NCBI RefSeq assembly: GCF_019578655.1
Contig: NC_063263.1
Coordinates: 12,957,001-13,021,000, forward strand
Length of the DNA: 64,000 bases
Source: Ricinus communis
Lineage: Eukaryota; Streptophyta; Magnoliopsida; Malpighiales; Euphorbiaceae
Direction of reading: 5' to 3'
Position 1 is the stretch's first letter; every line of letters starts with the position of its first letter. The notes below the pieces were generated by a model. That model ran no database searches, was not told the DNA's origin, and worked only from the letters and a program-made list of their open reading frames with translations. Below are positions 1-11,087 of the stretch, piece by piece. The position numbers were made by a program, and so were the translations under genes.

Positions 1-19
1 TTTGAAGTGAATTAATTAC

Positions 20-94
20 CTTGTTCTTGCGGTAAGAAGAATAGGCGCATGAGAAATGAAGCAGAGAAAGGGATTTAGCAAATAGTGAAGCCAT
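20..94 (-). CDS. First exon of an organelle-targeted protein, cut by window edge
   Basis: On the minus strand an ATG at 94-92 opens 25 codons that end in AAG followed by a GTAATT donor at 19-18, so the exon is exactly in phase 0. The peptide begins MASLFAKSLSLLHFS and continues CAYSSYRKNK. It is rich in Ser, Leu and basic residues and has no acidic residue, which is what mitochondrial or plastid presequences look like. The rest of the gene lies left of the window, so the product cannot be named. TGGGCY/GGGCC elements about 155-185 bp upstream fit a housekeeping nuclear gene for an organellar protein. The gene is transcribed away from everything else here. The reading frame is short, and the call rests on the presequence-like composition plus a good donor. 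Confidence 0.55.
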
Positions 95-249
95 TTGGTG
101 TAGGGGAAACAATGGCGGGAGAAATTACTCCTAGAATAACTAATAACTAACAACCCTTCAATTTCCTAACCAAATCCTCACCACGCTTAACTGAAACCGA
201 GCCTGCTGACACTGTCTGGTAAGATGACAACTGGACAAATGGACCCTTC

Positions 250-279
250 GGGCCTAACCCTTTCAATATTCAGTGGGCT
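250..279. promoter_or_regulatory. Site II-like promoter elements of the left-edge gene
   Basis: GGGCC (250-254) and TGGGCT (274-279) lie about 155-185 bp upstream of the ATG at 94, with a CCTAACCC telo-box-like stretch between them. TGGGCY elements combined with telo-box-like sequence are typical of plant ribosomal-protein and mitochondrial-protein promoters. This is a motif match only. Confidence 0.35.
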
Positions 280-401
280 TACTTCTTTTATTAGACTCGG
301 GAGTGATTTCTTCCTATTGTCATTTTCAAATGTTTTTACGTAATAGCAGCTAATAGTTAAATTTGTACTAACTATTCAAGTTAGAGTATCTCTAACGCTT
401 T

Positions 402-404
<3 letters not shown>

Positions 405-461
<57 letters not shown>
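405..461. repeat. (TA)n microsatellite
   Basis: Uninterrupted TA dinucleotides over about 57 bp, followed by TGTATGTATA. Likely polymorphic in length. Confidence 0.95.
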
Positions 462-469
<8 letters not shown>

Positions 470-1152
470 AATTTATTTAATTAAATCTTATTTTTTTATT
501 AGAAATTCTAGCTTTGAGAGAAGAGATAATAAAAAATGTCGAAATTCTCTCTAAAATAAATAAACATAATAATTTATTAATATTGTATAAAATTTAAATA
601 CATATGAATTACCAACACAATAAGTTTGAAACTCTCTATATGACATAATAATTATCTCTTAAATATTAGTACTTCAAATTTATAATCCTTTGTCAAGTAT
701 AATGGGATACCATACACTGTTAAAAAAGAAAAACTAGATTATAGTCTATAATTTATTAAGGACTCTTAGATATAGGTTATATTTTGAACATTTCAACACA
801 TAAAATAATATATATTTTATTAATATTTAATCGCTAGAATTCATATCTTCTTACATATTTTATATTATTATATAAATCCATTTTTATTTTATTTGACCTT
901 AATATTATATCTATATCTATTCTATATTTGTGTTCTGCCGTGTATACATTTAGCAAAGAATAATGCTACAAAGCATATTTTATTTGTTTTATTTTTTATT
1001 TATTTTATATAAATATAATAACATTATTAAATTATTTTTAATATTTATAATTTATAATATAATTCTCTAAAATACCACATCAATTTTATAAAATGGTTAC
1101 TTTAGCAAATTTTTATTTATTATTTTTGATGATATGATATGCATTTATTTTG

Positions 1153-1234
1153 TGACGTGGAAAATTCTTTACTTGCTTAGTATTATAATCTATCTTTCTT
1201 CTTTTGGGAACAGAAGAACACGTGGAAGCACGTG
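1153..1234. promoter_or_regulatory. Cluster of ACGT elements (two G-boxes 10 bp apart)
   Basis: TGACGTGG at 1153-1160 and two CACGTG G-boxes at 1219-1224 and 1229-1234, exactly one helical turn apart. A CATGCA RY-like motif follows at 1242-1247, then a CGATCCA/TGGATCG inverted repeat around 1302-1325. The stretch is clearly less AT-rich than its surroundings. G-boxes bind bZIP, bHLH and PIF factors, and G-box plus RY recalls ABA or seed promoters. No gene could be assigned to it: the left-edge gene starts about 1.1 kb away. Confidence 0.35.
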
Positions 1235-4200
1235 AAGGAAGCATGCACCAAGTTAACTTTGTGGCTAAGAGTGGCCCAAGCCCATGCGGGTATAAGATTT
1301 TACGATCCACATGTTTCATGGATCGCATGGGGCTTTTTTCTTGTATTTTAATGTTTCACAATCACAATAATCCTTTTCTGTCGTCTAATAACTTTCGAAT
1401 TCGATGTCAAAGATTCATATCCAACAACAGAATCGCCACTTTGCTTTCCTGTATCTTTCAAACTATATCAACGCTGCTGGTCGGTTTACTGTTATTATTA
1501 TTTATTTTAATAAATTCTTAATATAATTTTTAATTTATAATATTTTAAAAAATAACAATTAATTAATTTTTTTTAATTTTTTTTATAATTTTAAAATGTT
1601 ATTAATATAATAATATAAAAATTATTAATAATATTTATACAATTGAATACATTCGAGTAAAGATTTTCGATCACTATTAATAAATTCATCATTAATATAG
1701 TTGAAAAATATTAAAATAATTTTTTCTTTTTAATTAATATTTTACTTTTATATTGAATGTAATTATTTATTTCACTATTGTTTCAAGATATATTTTTTAA
1801 TTTTATTAATAAAAAATTATATTTTTTTAGAAAAATTGTAATATAATGTAGTATGCTTGATCATAAATAAAAAAATTATATATACTACAATATAATGGTA
1901 ATTTTTATTTTAATATTTAATTTATTTATAATAATATTAATTTCATTAAAATTTTAAAATACTTATTATAATTTCAATTTCATGAAGGCCACGTCAACCC
2001 ACAAACAATTTTAGTAACAATCTTGGTGATATTATAATAAGAGTAATATCAATTAAAAAAATGGTCTAAAATTAATATTTATAATATCAATTCAAAGAAG
2101 TACTTTCTTTTTCCCACATGTTTTGCCGTTTAGCACAGCTCTTCCAACTCTAAATTATAGATATTTTTATTACTTTTTTTGACAGTTTTATATAACAGCT
2201 TTTAGAAAATCAAACTAAAATTCTCAGAAAAAAATAGTTTAAAAATTTAAAGGGAATTTATTAGTATTTATATGTTACAAAAACTTATAATAGTTTCCTC
2301 TTTTCTAAAATTTTAACGTTGGAGCATAATTTCCTATCGTCTGGGTAGTGGTAAATTTGATGTTGCAGCTATTTCAACTATTTTTATTTTATTTTATTTA
2401 TATATATATATCTCTCTTTTTTATATATATAAATATTTTAATATATACTTTTATTTTTACTTTGATATATATATTTATCTTTAATACTGAAAGTTAAAAT
2501 TATATTTTCATAGTTTTTTCTGTTAATTTATTGATTACTAAGTTGCATTATTAATTCAGTATTTATTCCAATTCAAGAGATAGCATATTAATAATAAATT
2601 AATTTTTTAATTAAATAATAATTATTTTAAAAAATAGTATATTAGTTTTATTTTAATTTTATATTATTAATAAATTAATCTTATAATTAAATAATTATTT
2701 TAATTCTAAGAAATAATATTTTAAATAGTATATTTACTAATAAATTAAGTTTTCTTAATAAAAATATAATATCCATTACAATAATTTTTAATTCTAAAAA
2801 TGATAATATCAATTATAATATATTATTATTTTATATAATATTAAAATCAATTAATAAGTATTTTAAAATATTAAAAATCTTAAAAATAAAAATTAAAAAT
2901 ATCTAACTTGTTGTTATTTTTAAAATATGATGAATAAATATTAAATATTTAAAATTTATTAAATCTTTTTATAAATTTGATTTTATGATCATATAATAAT
3001 AGTCACATAATGTATAAATAAATGACTAGTATCTTTTAATTCAAGTATGTAAGAAATTTAAATTTTTTAATAATTTTCTTAGACGTATTATCTCAATTTT
3101 TTTGCTAGATTAATTTTCATTGTTTCACCAAGTAAGTAGAGATTTGTTAATATGATTGTCTAATTTGTAAAACTACCTCCATCCATCTATCTAATCAAGT
3201 TAAACCTATATGTTTTCATTTATTTATAATGTCTAAATATAAAATTTGTTGCTTTTGTTGTAAACTAGAAAAATTACAAATTAATAGTTGATGAGATCTC
3301 ATAAAAAGATAATATTTTTTAAGAATTTTGATGGTTAGTTCGTTTTAAAAAGTGCTTTGAATTATAAAATAGTTACAATTGATAAAAAAATAAAAAAATA
3401 TTTATTTTCTATATATTTTATATGGTATTAAATTTTTTTCTCCAATAGAATAAAGATCTAGCCAATTGATCTATTTGCTTTTGAATGCATAACTTATTTT
3501 AATACTTTCAATGCTTTTAATAAAATTTGGGTATTATTTATTTTCGTTAATTTTTTTAACCAGCCTCAGCCTTATAAGATTTCATCATTAAAAAGAAATA
3601 AATGAAAAAAAACTATTGAAATCGATAAGGAGAAGATATTATTCAATTTTTTTAATTTTTTTAAATATATAATTTCTTTAAAAATAATAAAAATTGGAAA
3701 AGAAATACGTCACATGTTGTATATGTATATATATAAAAAAAATACAGGATGTCGCTTTTAACTTAGAAAGAGTATAGAGTGTTCCACATGATTCTTGGCA
3801 CTTTTTATAGGAAACCCATAACTCATTGTTCATACCAATAGCCTAAAGTCTTATCCATGTGAGAGGCATTGGCCATTGAAACTCATATATGTATTAAGAT
3901 TAAAATATATATGAAAAGGGTGCAAGGTTGCTCTTATCTTCTTGCCCTTTATAGTGATGACAGCTTGCAATTTGTCCATGTTAGCAATGTTCTAAGATGC
4001 CCAAAAGATCATCCATATCTTTCCTCCCCCTCCCCCCTAAAAGTGTATTTTGTCCTCTTCTATCGCCCCACTTCCTATTCCTAATGCCCGGCTTCACTAA
4101 AATCCATGAAAAATTTAACAGAAAATTTTATTCCACTATTTTGTGATTCAACATATATTTTTATTTAAAATATCTGGTCTATTTTTTTGTTATTTTAGCA

Positions 4201-6454
4201 AACAACTGTCGAATTACATAATACTATTAAGAGGTTTTAATGAGAATTGTAATAATTACTGTTTTTTCAATTGTTATGTTAGCATTTATTAATGGTGTAT
4301 TGCAATCTGACCGTTATTTATTACAATTATATTCACGTAGTATTAAAGTAACAACAAATAAATTATAATATTTTAAAATTTAATTAATCAGTTTGATTTT
4401 ACTTTTCTATGTAATTTTTATTTATATCTTTAAGAAATAACATATTAAAATTTATACCGTCTAGTTATATAAATAGTTGACCATTCTTTTTAGAAAATGT
4501 ATTAAAAATCAAAGATGAATCTCGTACGATTCATGGGACTTTCATGAAACGTTTAGATTCATTGGATACAAAAATTACTAATTCAGTATGTGATTATAAT
4601 ATATATACATTTTGACAAAAGAAATCATTACTATATACACATGCACTTTTTAGCCTTTGAATTTGAATTATTTATCAATGTCGAGGAATTTGAGAGAACA
4701 AATAAGAACTCTAATTTATGCAGATGATGCAACGCATGAGCTTAGCTATTAGCCAACATGCACTTTACTTTCTATTCAGCTTTTGACTTATTAGTTACTT
4801 TTATGGAGAAAAAGTCTTTCAATTAACTTATTATTATATTTGGATCATTCATTGGTACTATTTACAATACTAATGTCATTTCGGTTCTTATGTTTTGATC
4901 AATTATTTCTATATTAATTTATGCCGTGTTTTTTTTTTTCTTATTTAAAAAGTAATTTAACATTTATGAATATATAAATAAGACGGTAAGAGTTTTTTCG
5001 ATTTTTGGATATATAATAAATTTGACTAATTCTAAATATTAGATAAATAAAAAAATTAAATATTTCTGAAAAAATAATCTTTCAAACCCCAAATTCATAA
5101 CAAGTAACAGTTTGGACAATAGAAGCAATAATAGTTTGTTTTCTCCCCTTGTCGCTCCTTCTCTTCGAGGGCCCAAATCCAAATCAATTAGCTTTAATCA
5201 CAATTATGAAATCACTTTGTTGTAGCATACTTGTCCCACACAAATTATTGTTGCTTTCATATAAATTAAACCATGAATCATAGACTAGTATTGGGCAACG
5301 AGATTGTTAGCCAAAAAAGTTAAATATTAAATTTCTAGGCCTACATTGGTTTGAGCACTTCTCTATATATGCCTAGATTATTGCTCAACACAAAGCCTTC
5401 TGTTTCCTGTATTTACAACATTTGCGCTTGGTTTCAATGCCTTTTGCTTTCTCGTCCGTACACTATTTCGTTGCTAATTTTATCTGAAATTGTTGAGGTG
5501 ACATGAAGATAGGAAAGAAACGAGAGAAAAATTATAGCCTAAACATATTTTTTATTAGGGAACCAAAACATTCTTTATGTATCATAAATTTAATTAAAAA
5601 AATATCTTTGACTAGATTCATATTTGATTTCACTTTTCACGGTACTAATTTTATTGATTTGATACAAACAAAAGTCAAAATAGAACTTTTTGACTAAATT
5701 AAAAAATTATATTTTACCCTTTTTTTTTTCTTCTTTTACATCTTTATTTTATTAAGTAAGAAACTTTTGATCTATACTGGATCGATATTAAATAAATTTA
5801 AATTTTTTTAAATGCTAAAGTCAAATTCAATCTTTAATGATAAAATCTATACTCCACACATTTACTAAAAATGCAAAAGGAGGAAAAAAACGTGACATGT
5901 ACGCATGCCTAGTCGTCTAATTTGAAATTGGAGTAGCTAAGTTATATAAAGTAAAAGAAAGCAAAGCATCATCATAAAATGGACATCAAAATGTTGAACA
6001 AAGGGACATACACAATTTATTGACTAAGACTAACCAATAGAAGCCAATAAACCCCTTTTGAGTGTTCCCAACATCACGTGATATTTGGACTGCTTGACCT
6101 GAACCTGATCTTATTTGCTATGTTTCATGCCAAAATTCTCAGAATTAACTTTTCTGATTAATGAAATGGTCAAGACCCAGCAACCAATTTGCTAGGAGCC
6201 TCATTGTCCGACGGCTATATAATCAATGCTTAAATAAATAAGATTTTTATGTTATGTGTTCAAAGTTACATGTCGTATTGTGTTTCTTAATTAAAATTGT
6301 ATGTATTTAATTAATTTATTTTTAAAATCGAACTTCCTCCACTTATATATTATTCTTTTTTGATATTTTATATTTAAGTCATGTTCAAACTCTTTATATA
6401 CAGTTATTGGTCACTCTATGAGTTTGGGCCAACACTCTCGGATGAAGCTAGTAA

Positions 6455-6459
<5 letters not shown>

Positions 6460-6506
<47 letters not shown>
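6460..6506. repeat. (TA)n microsatellite
   Basis: About 47 bp of pure TA dinucleotide in AT-rich intergenic DNA. The Tyr/Ile-rich reading frame across it is an artefact of the repeat. Confidence 0.95.
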
Positions 6507-6510
<4 letters not shown>

Positions 6511-7830
6511 GACAAATAAAATTGAGTATAATCCACTTTGAATCTTAAATAGTTAAATTTAATTATAAGATGATAACATGGTAGAGTAAACCCACTATCC
6601 AAATACTAAAGTATAAAGAATCACATATTTAAAGTTATTATAAGTAATATACTTATTCATAAAAATAACTATAAAATAGTTTGATTAATAAAAGTGTAAA
6701 ATATACCAACTTAAATAATTTGTTTAATAAAATATGTAGGGTTAGGATTGACAATTCTAACATATTAATAAATTTGTTATATTTAAATTTATATATTTTT
6801 TATTATATCTGTATCTTAACACGAGCCAACCTGAATTACTAGTTTTATTTTCAGCCAATGAGATTTGTACACAAAACTTACCTCCTGCCCATATAATAAG
6901 AACTTAACTAATTCAAGAGAGGATTAGCATATAATTAGAACAACTCTTTAATTATGTTTTTCCTTTTTTCTTTGGGAGGGGTGGTCTCCTTTCTTATCCC
7001 AATTAGGTAGTGGATGAACAACATTTAAATTATGTCAATCACCTTAGCTATGCAGCCTAATAAAAACAAATTTTCTGCTGGTGTGGGTATTGATATTGAT
7101 ATTGGCATTATTTGCATGCCAATCCCACTTTCACAACCTTCTTTTTTATTGTATTTTTTTTTTTGAACTAATTCACAATCTTGTATTAGATTGTATATTA
7201 TATCTGGTGAACATGTAAATTTTAGAAAGAGTACAATGAAACAGATAAAATTAATTTGTATTTAAATTATTTTAGAAGAAAATTTTTTGTCTTAAAAGGG
7301 TATAAATGAAACAGATAATAAAAGCAAAAAAAAAAAAATATAGAGATCAAATAAATAAAAAGTATAGCAGTTACATACAGTGGTCCTATTCGTCGGTTCT
7401 GCTGAAGTTAGGTTTAGATGGTACCCTACCGATTGGGGCGCCTAAGTTGTTTCGGTTGGGTTGTCACTTGTAACGTGGGTCTCGGTTTAGAATTTTGGTC
7501 AGTTTTGGACTGTACAAAGGGCAGGGGTTGGAAAGGTCTCTATTCTAGGAGAGTGGAAAGTTATGAAGATCTTATTACAAGGTAAAATAATTTCACCTCT
7601 TGAGATGTGAAAGCTCAAGCAACTGTAATTACTCCAAGTTATAAGAATTTGAGTTTGACTCTCAAGGGATAATTGGTGAAGTATTTATATATCTTATAAA
7701 ATTATTTAAGTCGTATTTTGTTCGAATATCTTTTATTTAGATTCGAGATTGATGCTGTAGTGATCGTCTTTACCGACTGTTTTTACAAGTATAAATTACT
7801 CATTTAATTTAACGTTAGAGCGCATTCAAA

Positions 7831-7878
7831 GAGTATGAAATAGAAGACTCCAGAGAGTATGAAATAGAAGACTCCAGA
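7831..7878. repeat. 24-bp perfect tandem duplication
   Basis: The unit beginning GAGTATGAAATAGAAG and ending ACTCCAGA occurs twice without mismatch (7831-7854, 7855-7878), about 660 bp upstream of the BBX start codon. An 11-bp GTTATGGCAAT direct repeat follows at about 7893-7924. It lies in the distal promoter of the BBX gene. Confidence 0.9.
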
Positions 7879-8155
7879 TGATGAAGAGAAATGTTATGGC
7901 AATCTATAAAAGAGTTATGGCAATGAAAATAAGTAACCAGCTCTGGTCTCCCAGAAGCTGACACTGCTCACTTGGTCCCCTCTTCTTCCTCTTCTCTCAC
8001 TTACTGCTAGTGGGTGCTAAATAATTTGGAAGGGAGAGGCTCGGGTCAATAAATACGAAGATAAATGCCATATTCGAAGCCATGCTCAAAAACTTCATAT
8101 ACAGTTTCCATTGAAAGGGGGACGAAAGTGAGAGGCTATTGCTGTACAAGAACAT

Positions 8156-8443
8156 TTATATAAATATAGAAATAATTAATCTAAGAAAACCCACTTGTTC
8201 TCCCTCTTCTTTACTCACAAGAAAGAGATAGAAAATCTGCATAGCAAATCCATTCATCCAGACCTTTCTCTTTAAAGTCATCAGATACAATCAAGATCTC
8301 TGAGCTTAGCTGTTTATCCATTAGACACCCTATTGCCCATACTCCCATAATACCTTTGTCAGTTTCTTTTCCTTTCTTTTTTATTTTTATTTTCCCCCCA
8401 CTTTTCTTATTTTTACTTCAAATATTCGTACTATATATATACA
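8156..8443 (+). promoter_or_regulatory. Core promoter region of the BBX gene (two TATA candidates)
   Basis: TATA-like motifs occur at about 8157-8168 (TATATAAATATA) and 8432-8442 (CTATATATATA). The distal one would place transcription start near 8190, giving a long pyrimidine-rich 5' UTR that contains the upstream in-frame ATG at 8448. The proximal one would start transcription after 8448 and leave 8541 as the first ATG. The sequence alone does not decide. Confidence 0.35.
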
Positions 8444-8540
8444 AAACATGTTCACATTGACACCAGCCAAGAATAATATAGCTAAAGATCATCATCATCA
8501 TCATCATCATCATCATCTGCATCACATTAGGGATAAAAGC

Positions 8541-9869
8541 ATGAAGATCAAGTGTGATGTCTGTGACAAGTCAGAAGCCTCAGTTTTTTGTTCTGCTGAT
8601 GAAGCTGCTCTTTGTGAAGCCTGTGATCGCCATGTTCATCACGCAAACAAGCTTGCTAGCAAACATCACCGTTTCTCTCTTCTCCGAACTTCCTCTAAAC
8701 AATCCCCTCTTTGTGATATCTGCCAGGTATTTCTTGTTCTTTTTTTACTGATCAATCTTTTTCTTTTTTCCGATCTTGATCGATCAAAGAAAACAAATCT
8801 TGGATCTCGAGAAAGAAAGAAAAAGAGAATTCTTGGTCATTTGAGTAAGAGTTCATGTAATTTAATTAGTGTTAGTTGGATTCTTTTTTAATATATATGT
8901 CCATGTGATGATGAATTCTTTCAGGAGAGACGAGCCTTTCTCTTTTGCCAAGAAGATAGAGCGATTCTTTGCAGAGAATGTGACATTCCAATCCATAAAG
9001 CAAATGAACATACAAAGAAACACAATAGGTTTCTTCTTACAGGAATAAAGCTCTCTAATTCTTCATCTTTATACCCAACATCATCATCTTCCAACAGCAG
9101 CTGCGACTCGAAGAAAATCACTACCAGCAACAAGAAAAGCCTCCAACAGCAACCATACGTGAATAACATTAATACTCCAAGCTTTTCCAATGAGATGTTA
9201 AGTTCTTCTTCAGTTGAAAGAGCATCATCACCATCATCCACAGCAGCATACAATAATTTTGATGATAATGTTTCGATCTCAACAAGTAGTATTTCTGAGT
9301 ACTTAGAGGCACTTCCTGGTTGGAGGGTAGATGATTTTCTTGATCCTGCAATTGCTACTGATGGTTTCTGTAAGGTTTGGAGCCCGCCTTATCTTTGATG
9401 AGAGATCCCTAGCTATAATTATAATCTTCTTTAGCTAATCCAGTACAGAAACAAGAATCATTAGTTCAAGCCTCTCTTTCACTTTCTTTGATCTCTATTC
9501 TATCTTCTTGTTTCTTTTTCCTTGTTTTTTTTAGGGTGTTAATATTGAGAGTACTCATGAACACCCTTTCTGCGGGTGAATTTAATATTGCAGACTTTTG
9601 ACACTTTTTCGCCATTGGTGGATCATCAAGATCTTATAAACCAAGTGGGTCCTTTTTCACCAGAAGATGATTTGAACTTCTGGGTCCCTCAAATTTCACC
9701 TCATAATCAATCTCCTGTATATAATCTTCTTCCCAAGAGTGTTACTAGTACTACTACTGGTTCCCTTGATGGACTAATGTTAAAGGAGTCCACATCAGAA
9801 GCAAACAATTGGAAAGTTCCTGAGATGAGCCATAGACCACTCAAGAAATCCAGGCATAATTTCCTGTAG
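8541..9869 (+). CDS. BBX20-like: Double B-box zinc finger transcription factor, BBX20/21/22 type
   Basis: Three exons: 8541-8726, 8925-9374, 9594-9869, each in phase 0, giving 303 aa. B-box 1 (about residues 5-45, CDVC...CSAD...CEAC...H) and B-box 2 (about 58-100, CDIC...CQED...CREC...H) are complete. No CCT domain follows, so this is structure group IV. A conserved SISEYLEALPGW motif lies in the middle, and two Val-Pro motifs (FWVPQ near 243, WKVPE near the C-terminus) resemble the VP motifs by which such proteins bind COP1. Family members act in the nucleus as cofactors of HY5 in light and brassinosteroid signalling. I chose the ATG at 8541 because the family begins MKIKCDVC. An in-frame ATG at 8448 would add 31 residues with nine consecutive His. 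Reading through intron 2 gives a stop at 9398 and a protein lacking both VP motifs. Position next to the kinesin points to BBX20/BZS1 (At4g39070); BBX21/22 is possible. Confidence 0.88.
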
Positions 9870-10109
9870 AAGAACATGAAAAATGTGTTCGATCTTTTTT
9901 CTTCTGTTCTGTTTGATGGAGAGGTGCATTCAGTCAATGGCTACTTTTTCCTCTCCATTCTTGATTGATGTAACTTGTAAGCTTTCCTCGTCAAAATGAG
10001 AATACAAAGCCAGATATTTCCCCTTGGTGGAAAAGACAGCACATTAATTAATTTGGGTTGTTTGTCAATGGGAGGGAAAAAAAAAAGGTATCGTACCTTT
10101 ATTACAATA

Positions 10110-10410
10110 AGCCTATGTTTGGAGGCTGGTAAAATAAGAAAAAGAAGGAAAATAAGAATGAAGAATAATAAAGTAATTTATTTTTGAAAAACTCTTACCT
10201 ATACCATAATAAATAATAGGTGATACGTGTATATCAATTTTATACATTTTAATATTAAATAATTAACACATGCCCATTATTTAAAATTAATAAATATATA
10301 TTAATTATTTATTTAGTGTATAAATGGGACATAAATAAAATTTAAACAAAAATACTTTTCCACATTATTTGAGAATGAAGTAAAATATGACTTATTTTCC
10401 TTTATTTGGG
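10110..10410. mobile_element. Possible MITE (CCTATGTTTGG end)
   Basis: The left end reads GCCTATGTTTGGAGG followed by an A/G-rich tract containing AAGGAAAATAAG. The same AAGGAAAATAAG appears in inverted orientation near 10390-10405, so the ends could form a foldback of about 300 bp. Ends of the CTATGTTTGG type are common in plant MITEs, and a similar one lies in intron 2 of MATE C. No target-site duplication was identified. Confidence 0.3.
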
Positions 10411-10868
10411 GAGAATAAAAGGATTTTTATGTTGAATTTACCATCTTACCCTTCATCCATTCAACAATTTCACAAATTGAATAGCTAAAGAAAAAAAAAA
10501 GAAACTGTCATTCATTTTATATCTTTTTAACTTTATAGTTTTATTCTTTTCATTTTCTTAAGATCCATAAGAAAGTCAAATAATTGATAGATCCGTTTAA
10601 AGTTAGATTCACAAAATCATGAAAATGAATTATCTATTAAACCCTGAAAGATAGACTGCTTATTAGTTAATAAAAGTGAACATCAAAGAATTTATAGTGA
10701 TATTATTTGTTCTAAAAGCAGTTTTTTTTTTTTTTTTGGAATGTCATCTTGGTATACTAGAATGTGTGCATATCAAGTTTAGTGAAAATGCGTGCATCTC
10801 TAATTCGTCAAGCCTTAGAGGAACTAACTAATATGATCGAAGAGGTGAAAGTTCTTATGGTTCTGCAA

Positions 10869-11087
10869 CTACGTCCATAAATTTTCCACTTTCGTACGAG
10901 GGTCACACTCTTGGTAATGTCTTCCCGCTACTTCAGATTGCTCCAGTTGTTTACTGGCAGAAGCAGCCCAGATTATAACTTGTTGACTTCTGCTGAGGCT
11001 CTCAAGCAAACTCTTTTTAAAGTCATTAAGTGTTTCCTGCATCTTGTTCTCAATTTTTGCCATTAAGGCTTCAAGTTGGGATTTCAT
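10869..11087 (-). pseudogene. Gag-like retrotransposon fragment
   Basis: A minus-strand frame of 72 codons begins MKSQLEALMAKIENKM and continues as a charged amphipathic helix (KKSLLESLSRSQQ), then stops. Short acidic/basic coiled-coil starts of this kind are typical of Ty3-type gag proteins in plants. No zinc knuckle, protease or reverse transcriptase is nearby, so at most a remnant remains. It could also be a random frame. Confidence 0.3.

Larger units (their letters stand above)
95..8447. other. AT-rich intergenic region without recognisable genes
   Basis: About 8.3 kb between the left-edge gene and the BBX gene. Only short chance ORFs occur. It holds two TA microsatellites (405-461, 6460-6506), long A/T-only stretches with degenerate repeats (about 1500-3700), a G-box cluster (1153-1234), a GC-richer unclassified patch (7380-7560) and a 24-bp tandem duplication (7831-7878). 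The last few hundred bases form the BBX promoter and 5' UTR. I see no tRNA, rRNA or CRISPR array. Confidence 0.7.

Noticed and set aside
1204..1521. A 105-codon plus-strand frame (and an overlapping minus-strand frame) over the G-box block
   Set aside because: No family features and low-complexity tail; the shared stretch looks regulatory rather than coding.
6411..6602. Frame with a long Tyr-Ile repeat
   Set aside because: Direct translation of the TA microsatellite.
7605..7670. Second SINE-like A-box/B-box pair (GCTCAAGCAACTG, TTTGAGTTTGACTC)
   Set aside because: Match to pol III boxes is too weak and no flanking duplication was found.
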